Assembly (NCBI RefSeq): GCF_025698545.1
Contig: NC_068569.1
Location: 8,556,001 to 8,620,000, forward strand
Length of the DNA: 64,000 nucleotides
Direction: 5' to 3'
From: Gossypium raimondii
Taxonomy: Eukaryota > Streptophyta > Magnoliopsida > Malvales > Malvaceae
The notes under the pieces: generated by a model
Databases searched by the model: none
The model's input: only the letters and a program-made list of their open reading frames with translations
What the model was told of the DNA's origin: nothing
Part shown: positions 12,011 to 23,190 of the stretch, one piece after another
Numbering within the stretch: position 1 is the stretch's first letter
Layout of the letters: every line of letters begins with the position of its first letter
Translations under genes and position numbers: made by a program

Positions 12011-12299
12011 ATAAAGAAAATTAAAAGCAGGTGGAGCATCAAATTAATCCAGAATCTACAACAAAGTCGACTCCTCAAGCTAGTACAAAAATTCAGAATA
12101 GAGTTGCTTCTTTACCACAATACTCTATCGCTAAAAACGGAACTAGAAGAGAAATTAAACCTCTAAAGAAGTATACTGAGGTTGATCTAGTTGCTTATAC
12201 TTTAAATGTGGCTGAAGATATATATGCAAACCAAGAGCCATCTAATTATTCTGAGGCGGTTAGTTGTGAAGACTCAAAAAAGTAGATGTTTGCTATGCA

Positions 12300-13290
12300 A
12301 GAGGAGATGGAATCACTCCACAAAACAGAATATGGGATATTGTAAAACTTCCTAAAGGTAAAAAAAGTTGTTCGTTGTAAATGAGTATTTAAAAAGAAAT
12401 AAGAGACTTCAGGAGTTGAAGAACCCAGATATAAAGTAAGGTTTGTTACAAAGGGTTATAGTCAAATTCCAGGAGTGGACTTCAGAAATGTGTTCTCCCC
12501 AATTGTGAAACATAATTCGATTCGAGCTTTGCTTGGTATTGTGACCATGCATGATTTGGAGCTTAAGCAGTTAGATGTAAAAATTGCATTTTTGCATGAA
12601 GAACTTGGGGAGGATATTTACATGCAACAACCAGAGGGTTTTACAGTCTCAGAAAAAGAAGGCTATGTTTGCTTGCTGAAAAAGTCCCTTTACGGTTTGA
12701 AACAGTCGCCAAGACAGTGGTACAAGAGGTTTGAGTCCTTTATAACATCTTATGATTTTAAAAGAAGTAGTTTTGACAGTTGTGTTTATTTTAAGAAAAA
12801 TAGTGATGGTTCTTTTGTGTATCTACTCCTTTATGTTGATGGCATGTTGATAGCAGCAAAAAATAAATGAGAGATAAGAAATGTCAAAGCCCAACTAAGT
12901 GAAGAATTTGAGATGAAAAATTTGGGACCAGCAAAAAAAAATACTTGGTATGAAGATTCTCAGAGATAGAAAAGTAAGTAAATTGTACCTAAGTCAAAAA
13001 GGGTACATTGAGAAAGTTTTTTGCAGGTTTAATATGCAGAGTGCTAAGCCTGTTAGTACTCCTTTAGCAACCCATTTTAGACTTTCATCGGCTTTGTCTC
13101 CACAATCAGATGATGAGATTAAGTACATGTCACATGTTCCATACTCTAGTGCAGTGGGATCTCTCATGTATGCTATGGTTTGTTTACGTTCAGATTTATT
13201 ATATGCAGTCAGTGCAGTTAGCAGATACATGGCGAATCCCGGTAAAGAATATTGGAAAACAGTTCAGTGGATTTTAAGATACTTATGAGG
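12300..13290 (+). pseudogene. Copia reverse transcriptase remnant
   Basis: RT motifs are visible: VFSPIVKHNSIRALLGIV, then QLDVKIAFLHEELGEDIYM, LKKSLYGLKQSPRQWYKRF, and LLYVDGMLIAA at 12832-12843. The catalytic box normally reads YVDD; here the second Asp is Gly, which would kill the polymerase. Stops at 12868-12870 and a shift around 12940 break the frame before the connection region (SAVGSLMYAMVCLRSD). Confidence 0.88.
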
Positions 13291-13795
13291 TACTACTGAT
13301 GTTTGCTTACAGTTTGGAAGAACTAGAGATAGAGTCACTGGGTATGTTAATGCTAATTTTGCTAGAAACCTTGATAGAAGAAGATCTCTCACAGGTTATG
13401 TCTTTAGAATAAGAGGTTGTACAATTAGTTGGAAAGCCACTTTACAAATTACAGTCGCTTTGTCTACCACTAAAGCTGAGTACATGGCGATTATTGAGGC
13501 TTGTAAATAAGCTATTTGGTTGAATGGACTGTTTAGTGAACTCAATGAAGACCTTTAAATCAGTACAGTATTTTGTGAAAGTCATAGTGCCATCTTTCTT
13601 ACAAAAGATCAAATGTTTCATGAGAGAACAAAACACATTGATGTTCGGTATCATTTTGTTCGTGATAATATTGCTTATGGTGATATTGTTGTGAGCAAAA
13701 TTAGTACTCATGAATATCTTGCAGATATGACAACTAAGTCACTTCCTATAACCAAGTTTGAGCATTGCTTAGACTTGGTTGGTGTTCATTGTTGA
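13291..13795 (+). pseudogene. Copia RNase H remnant
   Basis: RNase H domain residues follow the RT: VTGYVNANFARNLDRRRS (normally YVDAD...D), TLSTTKAEYMAI with the conserved Glu, then [14 protein letters not shown] and the C-terminal [18 protein letters not shown]. The first catalytic Asp appears as Asn, and stops occur near 13507 and 13557. Confidence 0.82.
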
Positions 13796-13868
13796 AGTCA
13801 AAACCTTAAGGGGTTTTATGAAAGAGGTGAAAAACTTGTTCATTGAGAACTTATGTTAAGGTGGAGAT

Positions 13869-14203
13869 TTTTAGAGTTGTGTGACCCAAATTCTAAGAGA
13901 TTGCTTGCAAGTCAAGTTAAACAAATATCTCTTCTTTTTAGAAGATTTAGTATTTACGAGTATAATATATTTAGCATTTATTAACATAATATATTTGACT
14001 TTGATTAGAATTAGGTTTTTTCAACCTATAAATAGATGAAGTCGAAACTCCTCTTGTAATTATTCGAATTCGACATAGTAAATTTTCTTCTCCTCTGTCA
14101 GTAGTTTTTTCTCGAAAGGGTTTTCACGTAAAAATCTGTGCGTTCTTTATTTTTATTTATTTATTTTTGCGATATATTGTCATTACTGACGTTCTATTTT
14201 ATA
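13869..14203 (+). repeat. Copia 3' LTR
   Basis: Homologous along its length to 7077-7416. Its first bases are TTTTAGAG instead of TGTTAGAG and its last are TTTTATA instead of TTTTTACA, so both conserved TG...CA termini are mutated. It is preceded by the purine tract at about 13857-13867. Confidence 0.85.
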
Positions 14204-14499
14204 AATCTAGTATGATAATGACAAATAATGTCTTAAATAATCCCTCATTTCAATCGTATTATGGATCAGTTTAGTATTGTTTCTAAGAAATATTATTGGG
14301 ACACAAAACACTTTGGAGATAAAAGCATTGTTAAATAAGACGTTTTGAGCTGTTCAAAAGTATTTTTAAAATTAAAAATACTTTACAAAAAATATAATAT
14401 GAGGTAAACAAAAGTGACCATGGGTTTAATTTACTTTTTAAAAGAAATTAGAGACCATCAACAATTAAAAACAATAATAAGTAAATAATTGGAGGGTAA

Positions 14500-14899
14500 A
14501 AGTGCAAAAATCCTGACAGCACAAAGCGCAAGGCTTTTTGCGTTTTGCTTCGGTGTTTCCAAGTCGGCCGAATCCTAACGACAGTTTTATGAAAACCAAA
14601 AATTCAACCAAATCTCCTAATTGAAGAGAGGAAAAACGTAAATTTACAGGATTCCTAATTTACGCGGATCTCATCATATTTGTAAATTTCCCCCTTTTCA
14701 GAACATTTTTCTTTTCCCCTGATTTCAACCTCTCCGCCTTCTTCAAGGTAAAAGTTAACCTCATTATTTATTTATACATATTTTTAAAAAATTGCCTCTT
14801 AATTACTTTTAATATTTGTTTTTAATTTGTCTGGCAGGAGCTTTAAGTCTCAAGTGGTTTGCTCCTTGAAAGATCGGAATTGGTTTCTTGTTGAAGGAG
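14500..14899 (+). other. Probable LSD1 promoter-proximal region and 5' UTR exons
   Basis: CT-rich leader sequence ends in cttcttcaag at 14747, followed by a gtaaaa donor. A second non-coding exon likely runs from 14838 (after ctggcag) to about 14899. Both precede the coding exon at 15438. No TATA element was assigned with confidence, and there is no transcript evidence here. Confidence 0.45.
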
Positions 14900-15439
14900 G
14901 TGAATTCGGGTATATCTTTTTTTTTTTCGAATTCAAATTATAGTATTTTAATAAAATTCATATTAGGATTTTAATTGAAAATGAAAGAATTTTAGAAATG
15001 CTGTACTAATTTTGCCGACGTGTAACGAATACACGATTAAAGGGACAAAAAGAGGAAAAAAAATACTTCAGGGAAAAAGTGGCTAAAGAAAAAGACTATG
15101 CACCAGATAATACTATTTCTATTTGAATGCTTGTTATTTTGAATCTCTTGATCTCGATTTTTGTTCTATAGTGATTGCGATGCATATTGCAGTATATCTA
15201 TTATTGTACTTTTAGGTTGCCATTGAATGCTAGTTGTTAAACGAATCTTGCGCCTTCTTTGATACATATTTTTATATCTATTCGATTTATTTTTACTAGT
15301 AATTTTGGCGTTTTTGAATGTTATGGATATTGACCTCTAGATGTCGTGTTGCTACGTGGAGGTTGCCTAGCAATTGTAAATTGCTATAATGAGGTTTATG
15401 AAGAGCAGCTTTACATCTTTCTTTACAATGATTGCAGAT

Positions 15440-18400
15440 ATGCAGAGCGAGGTCGTTTGTAGTCGGTGTAGGAACATTCTTCTTTATCCTAGAGGGGCTA
15501 CAAATGTGTGCTGTGCATTGTGCAATACAATTACCCAAGTCCCTCCTCCTGGTAAGCTTGAGTTCTCATTCTTATAAATTGACAATTTAAAATCATCATC
15601 AGTTTTCTGAGGTTGTGACTTGTTAATAGTTGCTAGTTTCCGGTATTTTCAACATGAACATGATTATTATAAGCTGAAACTCAAAAGAGATGTACATAGT
15701 AAAATTAGTAAATTTTTCTCTCGGCTGTAGCTATGATCTGCGAGTGGCATTGAAAACTACTTCATGTCAGAAAGAATACTTGGGCTTACCGGGTCCCTTT
15801 TTACCCCTTAATAATTTCACCTAGTTATTCCTATGCATTAGGCTGTCTCCTTGAATAGTCCTCTTAGAAACTACTGTACCTCTTCATTAAATAAATAATG
15901 ACTTTGGTTATCAAGACCATGGACATCTAACTGACCATATTTATAATCGTACTAGAATCTTATTTGAAAATTAAAAATTTACTAAATTTGCCCCCTTGAC
16001 AAAATATTGGTCATTGGCGTTATAACGAAATGTGGGCCTAAATGCTGAAATGAGAAACGAATTGATTGGTACAAATGATGGAGCTGGGTTTTTGTTTTCG
16101 CTATGGTTGGATTTAATCTGTTGTGAGCTACGCATAGCAGCTATAGTATAAGTTTGCTTGAATGCAATTTATCAATGTAGTAAGCCACAAGCCTTGTTCT
16201 TACTTATTGTGCAATTTGAGATCGCATTGCCTTACTTGTAAGTTGATATATGTTTGTTACTATTATCACTGATATGTATGTGTCAAACCTGAGAATAACT
16301 TAGTACTGACTTCTTCACCCTCCAACGGCCTATAAACTGTCAGAGGCCTATGATTCCTGATTCTATTCTCTTCCTTTTGTTCATTAACCATTGGATGGTC
16401 ACCTATTTTGCGGAATTGCCAATGTGTTTGATTCCTGCAATGATTTTCCGACACTTCCTGTATTTCTCTAATCACTTAAGCTTGTAGGATGCCAACATTT
16501 GTTAGTTCTTAATTTTGTAAGTTATCTTCTGGTTCATACTTTTGCTATTTCAATTTTGCTTTCAGAGGAGAAAAAGCAAAGAACATATTCTGAAGAAATA
16601 AATACTATGTAATCTTTTAGATACCAAAATTTATTGTTTTACATTTATGCAGACTAGAAATGTTAGACTGGTGAGACATTTTAGGCCTTTGTTCATCTTT
16701 TAATCAATTATCCTCTGGTTTTTAACCATTTGTTTTTGCTTTATAGAAGCTTTTGGAAAGTTTACCCAAAAGTAAATAGTAAAAAGGAAGTAGAAAAGCA
16801 AAGCAATTACTGAAGAGTTCTTAAGTTTTTTCTTAGCTACACTTTTAATAACTGTGATTGGATTTGGGTGGGTTGGCTGCCCAAGAATTCATTAAGAATT
16901 TCGAATCCAATGCCATACTAAACAAGCTAACATATTATATACCTCAATTTGGTACAATCTGAATTGTTAACTTGGGAGTGAAGCATTGACTCCACTAAAC
17001 TCAATTCAACTTGATAATAAAACATAGTAAAAGCAAACTTGTGACAGTTCATTAGTGAGAACTTACTGCTATTTGTTTTAGGGATTTTGATGTTATGTTC
17101 TTGGGTAATTGTTCAATATACTTTTAGTTAGACATAAGTCATTCCATTGTAGAGTTTCTTTCTTCTATAGTTACTTCTTTATGTAAACTTCATTGTGTAT
17201 ATGCTAGATAACAATTAAGTTTGAATGGCATGAGCACACCCAATAAACCTCAAGCATTTTTTGTGGTCCCTAAACCATACTCCATCGGAACTGTTGTTAG
17301 CATGACTCCATCTTGGCAAGCTGCTAAAATCTACCATTCAACTTGGTTTGATTGTAGCCCACCCATATTAAGGTTGTTACCCATAACATTTGGCCATTTT
17401 GGCAATATTAACTTCCTTTTATCTGGTACTCGGACATCAACATGCAACTGGCTTTGGACTATAATATCTAAAGGTTTGTTTATCAGAACAACTTGTCCAG
17501 ATTAGTGATGACATTCTTTAATTTCAGGGTGATAATCTGCTAACTAGTATGGCAGTTCTCTTGGCACTAGTTTTCCTTGTCCTTTTAATAGACATCTGAT
17601 TGCAATCCACTGTATTTTATATTTAAATGAGTTATCTTTTTTCTTTTTCATCGGGTTGCCTTGATGTATACAAACAATCTGGTAATGCTAATAGTATTGG
17701 TGGTGTTATATAGAATTTTCTACAGAAATAATAAATTAATTTAAGGCAAAGAAACAATAATATAGGGTGAATGAGTAACAGTCCTCTTATTTAGATATGT
17801 AAACAAAGTAAGTTCAGCATCTGATAAAAATCTTATGGCTTGATAGTCCATGTTTTAAAATTAAATCTTATGGCTTGATAGTCCATGTTTTAAAATTAAC
17901 TCTGTAGGAATGGAAATGGCTCAACTCGTATGTGGAGGGTGTCGAACATTGCTAATGTATACATGTGGAGCAACAAGTGTAAGATGCTCTTGCTGTAACA
18001 TCATTAACCATGTGACAGGTATACTATACTTATATGTGTATATGATTTAAATTTGTGGTTATAACATTTGGAAGTGCACAAATGTTGCTATTAGGGGTGA
18101 GCAAAACTCGATTCGACTCGAAAAAATCGAAAAAAATTCGAATTTCGAGTTAAACGAATCGAGTTATTCGAGTTAATCGAGTTATTCGAATCAACTCGAA
18201 TTTTTTTTTTCGAATTTCGAGTTCGAATCGAGTTGAATTTTCAAATTCGAATAACTCGAATAATTCGAATATCAAACTATAATATTTTACATTTTTACCC
18301 CAAACTCCTAAACCTTTTTACTTTTCCCTCAAAACTTTTACTCCTTCCCACTTTCCCCCCAAAACTTTTACTCCCCTCTCCTCCCAACCCCCCAATCTAC

Positions 18401-21400
18401 CCAAAATCCATTTCCCACCAAAATTTTACTCTCCCATTTATTTTTTCTCAAAATTTTACTCCCAAAAGGCAAAAACCCTCAAAACCTTTTATTTTCTCCC
18501 AAAATTTTACTCCTCCCACTTTTCCCTAAAACTTTTATTCCTTCCCATCTCACCTCCCATCTACCCCAAACCCTCCCCTCCAATTTTTTAATATTTTTCC
18601 TCCAAAATTTTACTCCCCTATTTACTTTCCTTAAACTTTTATTCTCCAAAACTTTTATTTTCCCCTAAACTTTTACTTCTCACCTTTACCTCAAATAAAA
18701 ATTAAAATTATTCAAAAAATTCACTAAACATAAATAGTAATAATTTTATTTATATCTGCTATTTATATTATTAAATTAAATTTCACATTTTATATTATTT
18801 ATATTATTTATATTATTGAATTGTTTAGTCATATTGAATATTTATATTAAAATTGAATTATTAATTATGCCATAAAATATTCGTGTTAAAATTTTATATT
18901 GATATCAATTTCACATTTTATTTTTAAAATAACTTTTATTAAAAAAATCATATTTTTACATTTAATATATTTTTAATTCCAAAATACATAGTGACAAGAA
19001 TCAAGATAATTGAAACAACTAAGCAAGCAAAAAAGCTAACCAATATGTAAAAAATTAATAAATAAATTATGAGGTGATGAAAGTTAATAAAAAATTTGAT
19101 TAAGGTGGACAATTTTTATTATGATGGGTGACAGTGGTTACAAGGACCCAAAATTATTTTTTAAAATTTAACTCGAACAAATATATTCGATTCGATTCGA
19201 ATTCCATCTCACTCGACTCGATTCGAGAAAACTTCAAATAAAGTTAGGATGATAAAATGAGATTCGAAAACTCGATTAACTCGAAAATTTTCGATTCGAT
19301 TCGATTCGAACGAATGCTCACCCCTAGTTGCTATTAAATGGTAAGTCATTTTGGGCTTTGATGAAAGTTTAATACTTGTGGATCGATCCTTATACTACTT
19401 TCTCTAATCTAAACAAGTTTAAGAGTGTTGCTCGGTTTATTGGAAAAAAGTGAGTTGCTCTGTTTGCTGATTAGTGCTTCCCCATCCTGTATTCTGTTTC
19501 CAGGCATCACAATGCATTCCTCATGGATCCATTTTATATTATCATTTTCTTTTACTAGCAGTCTGAGCTGCTTCAAGTAGTTAAAGATCTTAGAATGTTA
19601 CTAAACTTTGTCTGCCATCTGGAGTATTTGCTGTTCTGATCATATTACGAACACACCTTACATCATTTAGCATACGATTGCAGTTTTATGTGCTGTGGAT
19701 TTTTTCAGTTGGACCGTGCACTTTTAGGTTCTGTGTTTGTGGTTGTTAATCATAGGTTTGTTTGTGACAATTTAAGCTATTTCAGTAACTAAATGATCTT
19801 AATATGCTTCTTTTCGAAAAGTAGCTAGATCATTTTGGACTTTATTTGTCTTTTTTATTCCCCGAAGTGGAACTTTTATTTTGAAAGAATATCGGTGTAG
19901 TAAAGTTAAGTCCTGAAGGTTTTTAGTACCAGCTCAAGCATTCCCCTTTTGTTAACGAGAATACTATCCTGAAGCTGTATATCTCCTATGAACTTTGGGA
20001 TTGAGTATGTACCACACAGTATTTTCTTCTTTGGTTCCTCATTCAACCTTTTATCAGTGCATTTCCATGTTGCCTGGTAGTAGTTTGTTCTATATGTTTA
20101 TTCAAATTTTCTTCCCCTCTTTTATGGTCCCCATTACTGACTTTTTTTTCTTGTATCTCATTACCATGGAAAAAGCATCCAACCCGATGGCTCACATCAA
20201 CTGCGGGCACTGCCGTACAACACTGATGTATCCATATGGAGCTCCATCAGTCAAATGTGCTGTCTGTCATTATGTTACTAATGTTGGTGTAAGTGTATGA
20301 TTGAATTGACTCAACTTTTCACTAGTCCATCTATTATTAACATTGAATATATTTCCAAGAATTTGCAAAGATTTAGTGATTTACTTACGTTTCACAAGTG
20401 GCTGAAAAAAGACCATATTAATTTATAAATTGCTTGAAAGCAGCAATTCTGTCACTTCGTATATTATTGCTTGTTTTCTGGTAAAAGGTCACATGATGCC
20501 TTTTTTTTCCTCTCAAAATCTTTAAATTCTTTACAATATCTCTGAATGTATTCGGACTATTTCTGAATGTCTCCATTTATCTGGTTTGAAAGTGGTTGTT
20601 CCAAACTTCTTATGCTTCTTGTTTCTGGGTTTTCTGTCCATGCCTCTTCTCTCTAAATTATTCAACTCGGGGGCAATATCTCTCAAACTTGATCTTACTT
20701 TCCCCGGTGTAGTGATTGATTCAAGGCTGAAATCAGTTAGTGGAAATAGTATTAGGTCCCTTTCCTGAAACAGCCTTTTGGTGAGTTTATATGTTGGGTC
20801 TCTTTGATGTGCAACATTTCACTTCTTGTCATTCAATGTCATTCAATGGAGTAATTTTTCTTGAACATCATGTTCAGAAAGCAATAATTTAAAGTTTAAA
20901 CTAATTAACATTTCTATGGCCTTGATTACACCTTGTATAGTATTCACATTATTGATTCTCGAAAGCTGTTTTCTGGTTTATTTTCCCGTTTGAAAGTGAA
21001 TTAATTATCCTTAATCGGAAGGATTAAGTACTTATTCCTCTGCTTATGTGTCCATGCAATAAATAACTTTGACACCCAGTGGCATTGTGTGAGACATGGC
21101 ATATACATTTATGCCTAGAGAAGTTGTTTTTGGAGGTTTACCTATTCACTCGATTTCTCATCTATGTTTCAGACGGGAAATGTAAGGTGTCCACTTCCGG
21201 CAAGCAGACCGAATGCCACAGGGACTATGCCATCTACTTCAACAGTAAGTTCTCTAAGTTAATATCCTCCCCCCCCCCCCCCCTTCCCTTTTTTTTTTTA
21301 AATGTGGATAGTTTCAAGTTATTTCCTGAGTCTAACCTTTTGGGCGATCCCTCATTCTCAGAGCCAAACAGTAGTTGTTGAGAATCCCATGTCAGTTGAT

Positions 21401-21589
21401 GAGAGTGGCAAATTGGTAAATATAGTTTAACTGCATATATATCTACATGAAGTGTGTTCTTCATTGTCACGAGCATTTATACTATAAAAGTTGGAACATG
21501 GGTGGTGAGGAAAAAGGGTTTTCTGATAGAAAGTTATGATATTGCAGGTGAGCAATGTGGTGGTTGGCATAACAACAGACAAAAAATGA
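15440..21589 (+). CDS. LSD1: LSD1-type zinc-finger protein (LESION SIMULATING DISEASE 1-like)
   Basis: Negative regulator of plant hypersensitive-type cell death; the LSD1/LOL family acts as a transcriptional regulator or scaffold. This is not the histone demethylase of the same name. Exons: 15440-15551, 17908-18018, 20176-20288, 21173-21244, 21362-21415, 21548-21589. The total is 504 nt and 167 aa, near the usual family length (184 in Arabidopsis). Three CxxC-x14-CxxC zf-LSD1 modules use C7/C10/C25/C28, C46/C49/C64/C67 and C84/C87/C102/C105. They are followed by a Pro/Ser/Thr linker and the highly conserved tail [20 protein letters not shown]. The start is the first ATG of the exon, two bases after its acceptor; 5' UTR exons lie upstream. 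Oddities: residue 57 is Cys where relatives have Arg. Two introns exceed 2 kb, and one holds a hAT-like element. The exon 3 acceptor is weak (gaaaaag). The orthologue call is firm, the exact name less so. Confidence 0.93.
17829..17899. repeat. 35-bp tandem duplication next to LSD1 exon 2 acceptor
   Basis: The unit containing tcttatggcttgatagtcca and tgttttaaaatta occurs twice, 35 bp apart (tctt at 17831 and 17866). The second copy ends about 9 bp before the acceptor AG at 17906-17907. Confidence 0.88.
18092..19326. mobile_element. hAT-like non-autonomous element in LSD1 intron, 1235 bp
   Basis: The terminal inverted repeat TAGGGGTGAGCA at the left has its exact inverse TGCTCACCCCTA at the right. 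An 8-bp direct repeat GTTGCTAT flanks it (18084-18091 and 19327-19334). The 8-bp duplication and TAGGG-type ends fit the hAT superfamily. Subterminal regions are dense in ttcgaa/ctcga repeats on both sides. The centre has a pyrimidine-rich stretch with recurring aaacttttactcc blocks (about 18300-18690) and AT-rich DNA. There is no transposase. It lies wholly within the intron between the second and third coding exons of LSD1. Confidence 0.9.
21269..21300. repeat. C15 homopolymer followed by T-rich run in LSD1 intron
   Basis: Fifteen consecutive C (21269-21283), then ttccc and about ten T. It lies in a short intron of 117 bp (21245-21361), so it forms much of the pyrimidine tract. Confidence 0.95.
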
Positions 21590-21839
21590 TCCAATGCTGC
21601 TTTTTTTCTTTTCTTTGTTCTTTTTTTGGATTTCATTGGAGGAGAATGCAAACAAACATGGTTATGAATGCAGCGCCATTAGTGGTGTATATTATATTGA
21701 AAATGGAAATCATAAACACTTTGTTCAAGGAACTGTGTCCATTATCCATGTTCATATCCATATCCATACCCGTGTCTGAGCTCATGAAGTGGTAGGGAAA
21801 TGTGTAATGTTTGCTCACATGTATGTAGTTTAGCTAGAG

Positions 21840-23190
21840 CTGACTGAATGGTCGGACGGATTTTTTTTAATATTCTTTTAATTTTTTGAAATTTTAATAC
21901 TCGAAATTGGTTTAAACGGTTGGGTTGGGGATCGATGGCATGACAGATTCGGTTCTAAAAATAGGGCTTATTTGTGTTAAATAAATATGGACTTTCAAGA
22001 TTAAATAAAGCAAGGTTTTTTTTTTTTTTTGGATATAGAGATTGCATACCAACATTGAATTCGTCCGCGGGCTGGGTTGCCGCCCACATTTTTTTTCTGT
22101 GCTCAGGCCAATTTTAGTTCGACAAGTCGAAATCCACTATTTGTGTTCAATATTAAGTGTGTTTTAAGAGTATTTTTATAATTAAATTGGTTAAAAGTAT
22201 TTAGTACGTTGAGTCGGTTTGAGTTGCAAACTTATCTGGTCGAGCAAGTAGCTTAACCTTTTGATGGCTTTACTAAAACTGCCAAAAAAAAAAACCCAAA
22301 AACTTATTGGAGTATGTTTGATTATATTTGATTTCTATTTAGTTTGATTCACAAGTTAAAATTGGATTATTAAAATTAAAATTAAAATTAAAATTAAAAC
22401 AAATTTAATTTATAATCAATTTTAGGTAGATTCTATTGTAAGTTGCTTAAGTTTTTTAATCACTTAATTATAAAAAATTCAAAATGATTACTCACATTCA
22501 TTTCAATCATCTTTAATATTCAGTTAATTTCAGTTCAATTTTTTAAAATAAAACACATAATAATCACAATTTTTCAAAAACAAAATGATTGAAAATGTTA
22601 TCACTTCTAAAATGCACTCAAATAACAAAAATAAAGGAAAAACATAGGTGAAAATAGAACTGAAATGGAAAAATCGTAATAAAGCAAAATAGTAGAAATA
22701 TATTAATGAGTATTTCGATTATAATAGTGTTTAAATTAATTTATATTTATATGAGTTTTAATAATTTAAATTATATAAAATTTTACATTCATTTAATTAC
22801 TTTTTTAGTGTTATGTACTGTAGGATCTAAAATAAGATTAGTAGAAGTGAAGTAGAAGACAAGTAAGCACACTCGGTGGTGGTTTTGTTAGTTGTTTGCG
22901 GGATTCCGTTGAATACTGCGTGCGTTTCGGTTTTCGCGCTTTCTATTCTACTTTTCTCTTTATTTATTTATTTTTATAATGTACATATTTATATATTTTC
23001 TTTTTATATTACAGTTTCTAAATTAATTATTGGTTTTATTTTATTTTAGATTTATAGTAACAAATAAAACATATTTCAATTTGGAATTTAAGCTTTTGAA
23101 TTAAAAATAAATAAAGAAAATATAATAAACAACAAGAAATTTAGTTCGAATGTAAAAAACAAGAATATTATTATTATTGTTTTTACTTTG
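21840..23190. other. Intergenic region between LSD1 and the JMJ18-like gene
   Basis: AT-rich. It includes a short aaatta tandem run near 22370-22400. The last part, from about 22850, is less AT-rich and probably holds the promoter or first leader of the next gene. No coding sequence is supported. Confidence 0.5.

Larger units (their letters stand above)
7077..14203 (+). mobile_element. Degenerate Ty1/copia retrotransposon
   Basis: A complete but dead copia element. It has two LTRs of about 340 bp (7077-7416 and 13869-14203), a primer-binding site ttggtatcgga just after the 5' LTR (complementary to the initiator tRNA-Met 3' end, one change from the usual plant form) and a purine tract aaggtggaga before the 3' LTR. 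The domain order gag - protease - integrase - reverse transcriptase - RNase H is the copia order. Many stops and shifts occur, so no intact polyprotein exists. The gag style is closest to Tork/Tnt1-type elements (tentative). A 2353-bp LTR-type insertion sits inside gag. The two LTRs differ at around twenty positions by eye, so the insertion is not recent. Confidence 0.92.

Noticed and set aside
15389-15577. Longer LSD1 start at an upstream in-frame ATG (15389)
   Set aside because: It would include intron sequence before attgcag; the family N-terminus begins at MQ just before the first zinc finger.
17221-17505. 94-residue frame in the LSD1 intron
   Set aside because: No family resemblance, no splice context, and it lies between well-supported LSD1 exons.
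18233-18529. Proline/leucine-rich 98-residue frame
   Set aside because: It is translation of the pyrimidine-rich centre of the hAT-like element in an intron; no gene evidence.
19995-20300. Frame starting upstream of LSD1 exon 3 that reads into the third zinc finger
   Set aside because: The upstream part is intron sequence read through; family alignment and phase support an acceptor at 20175/20176.
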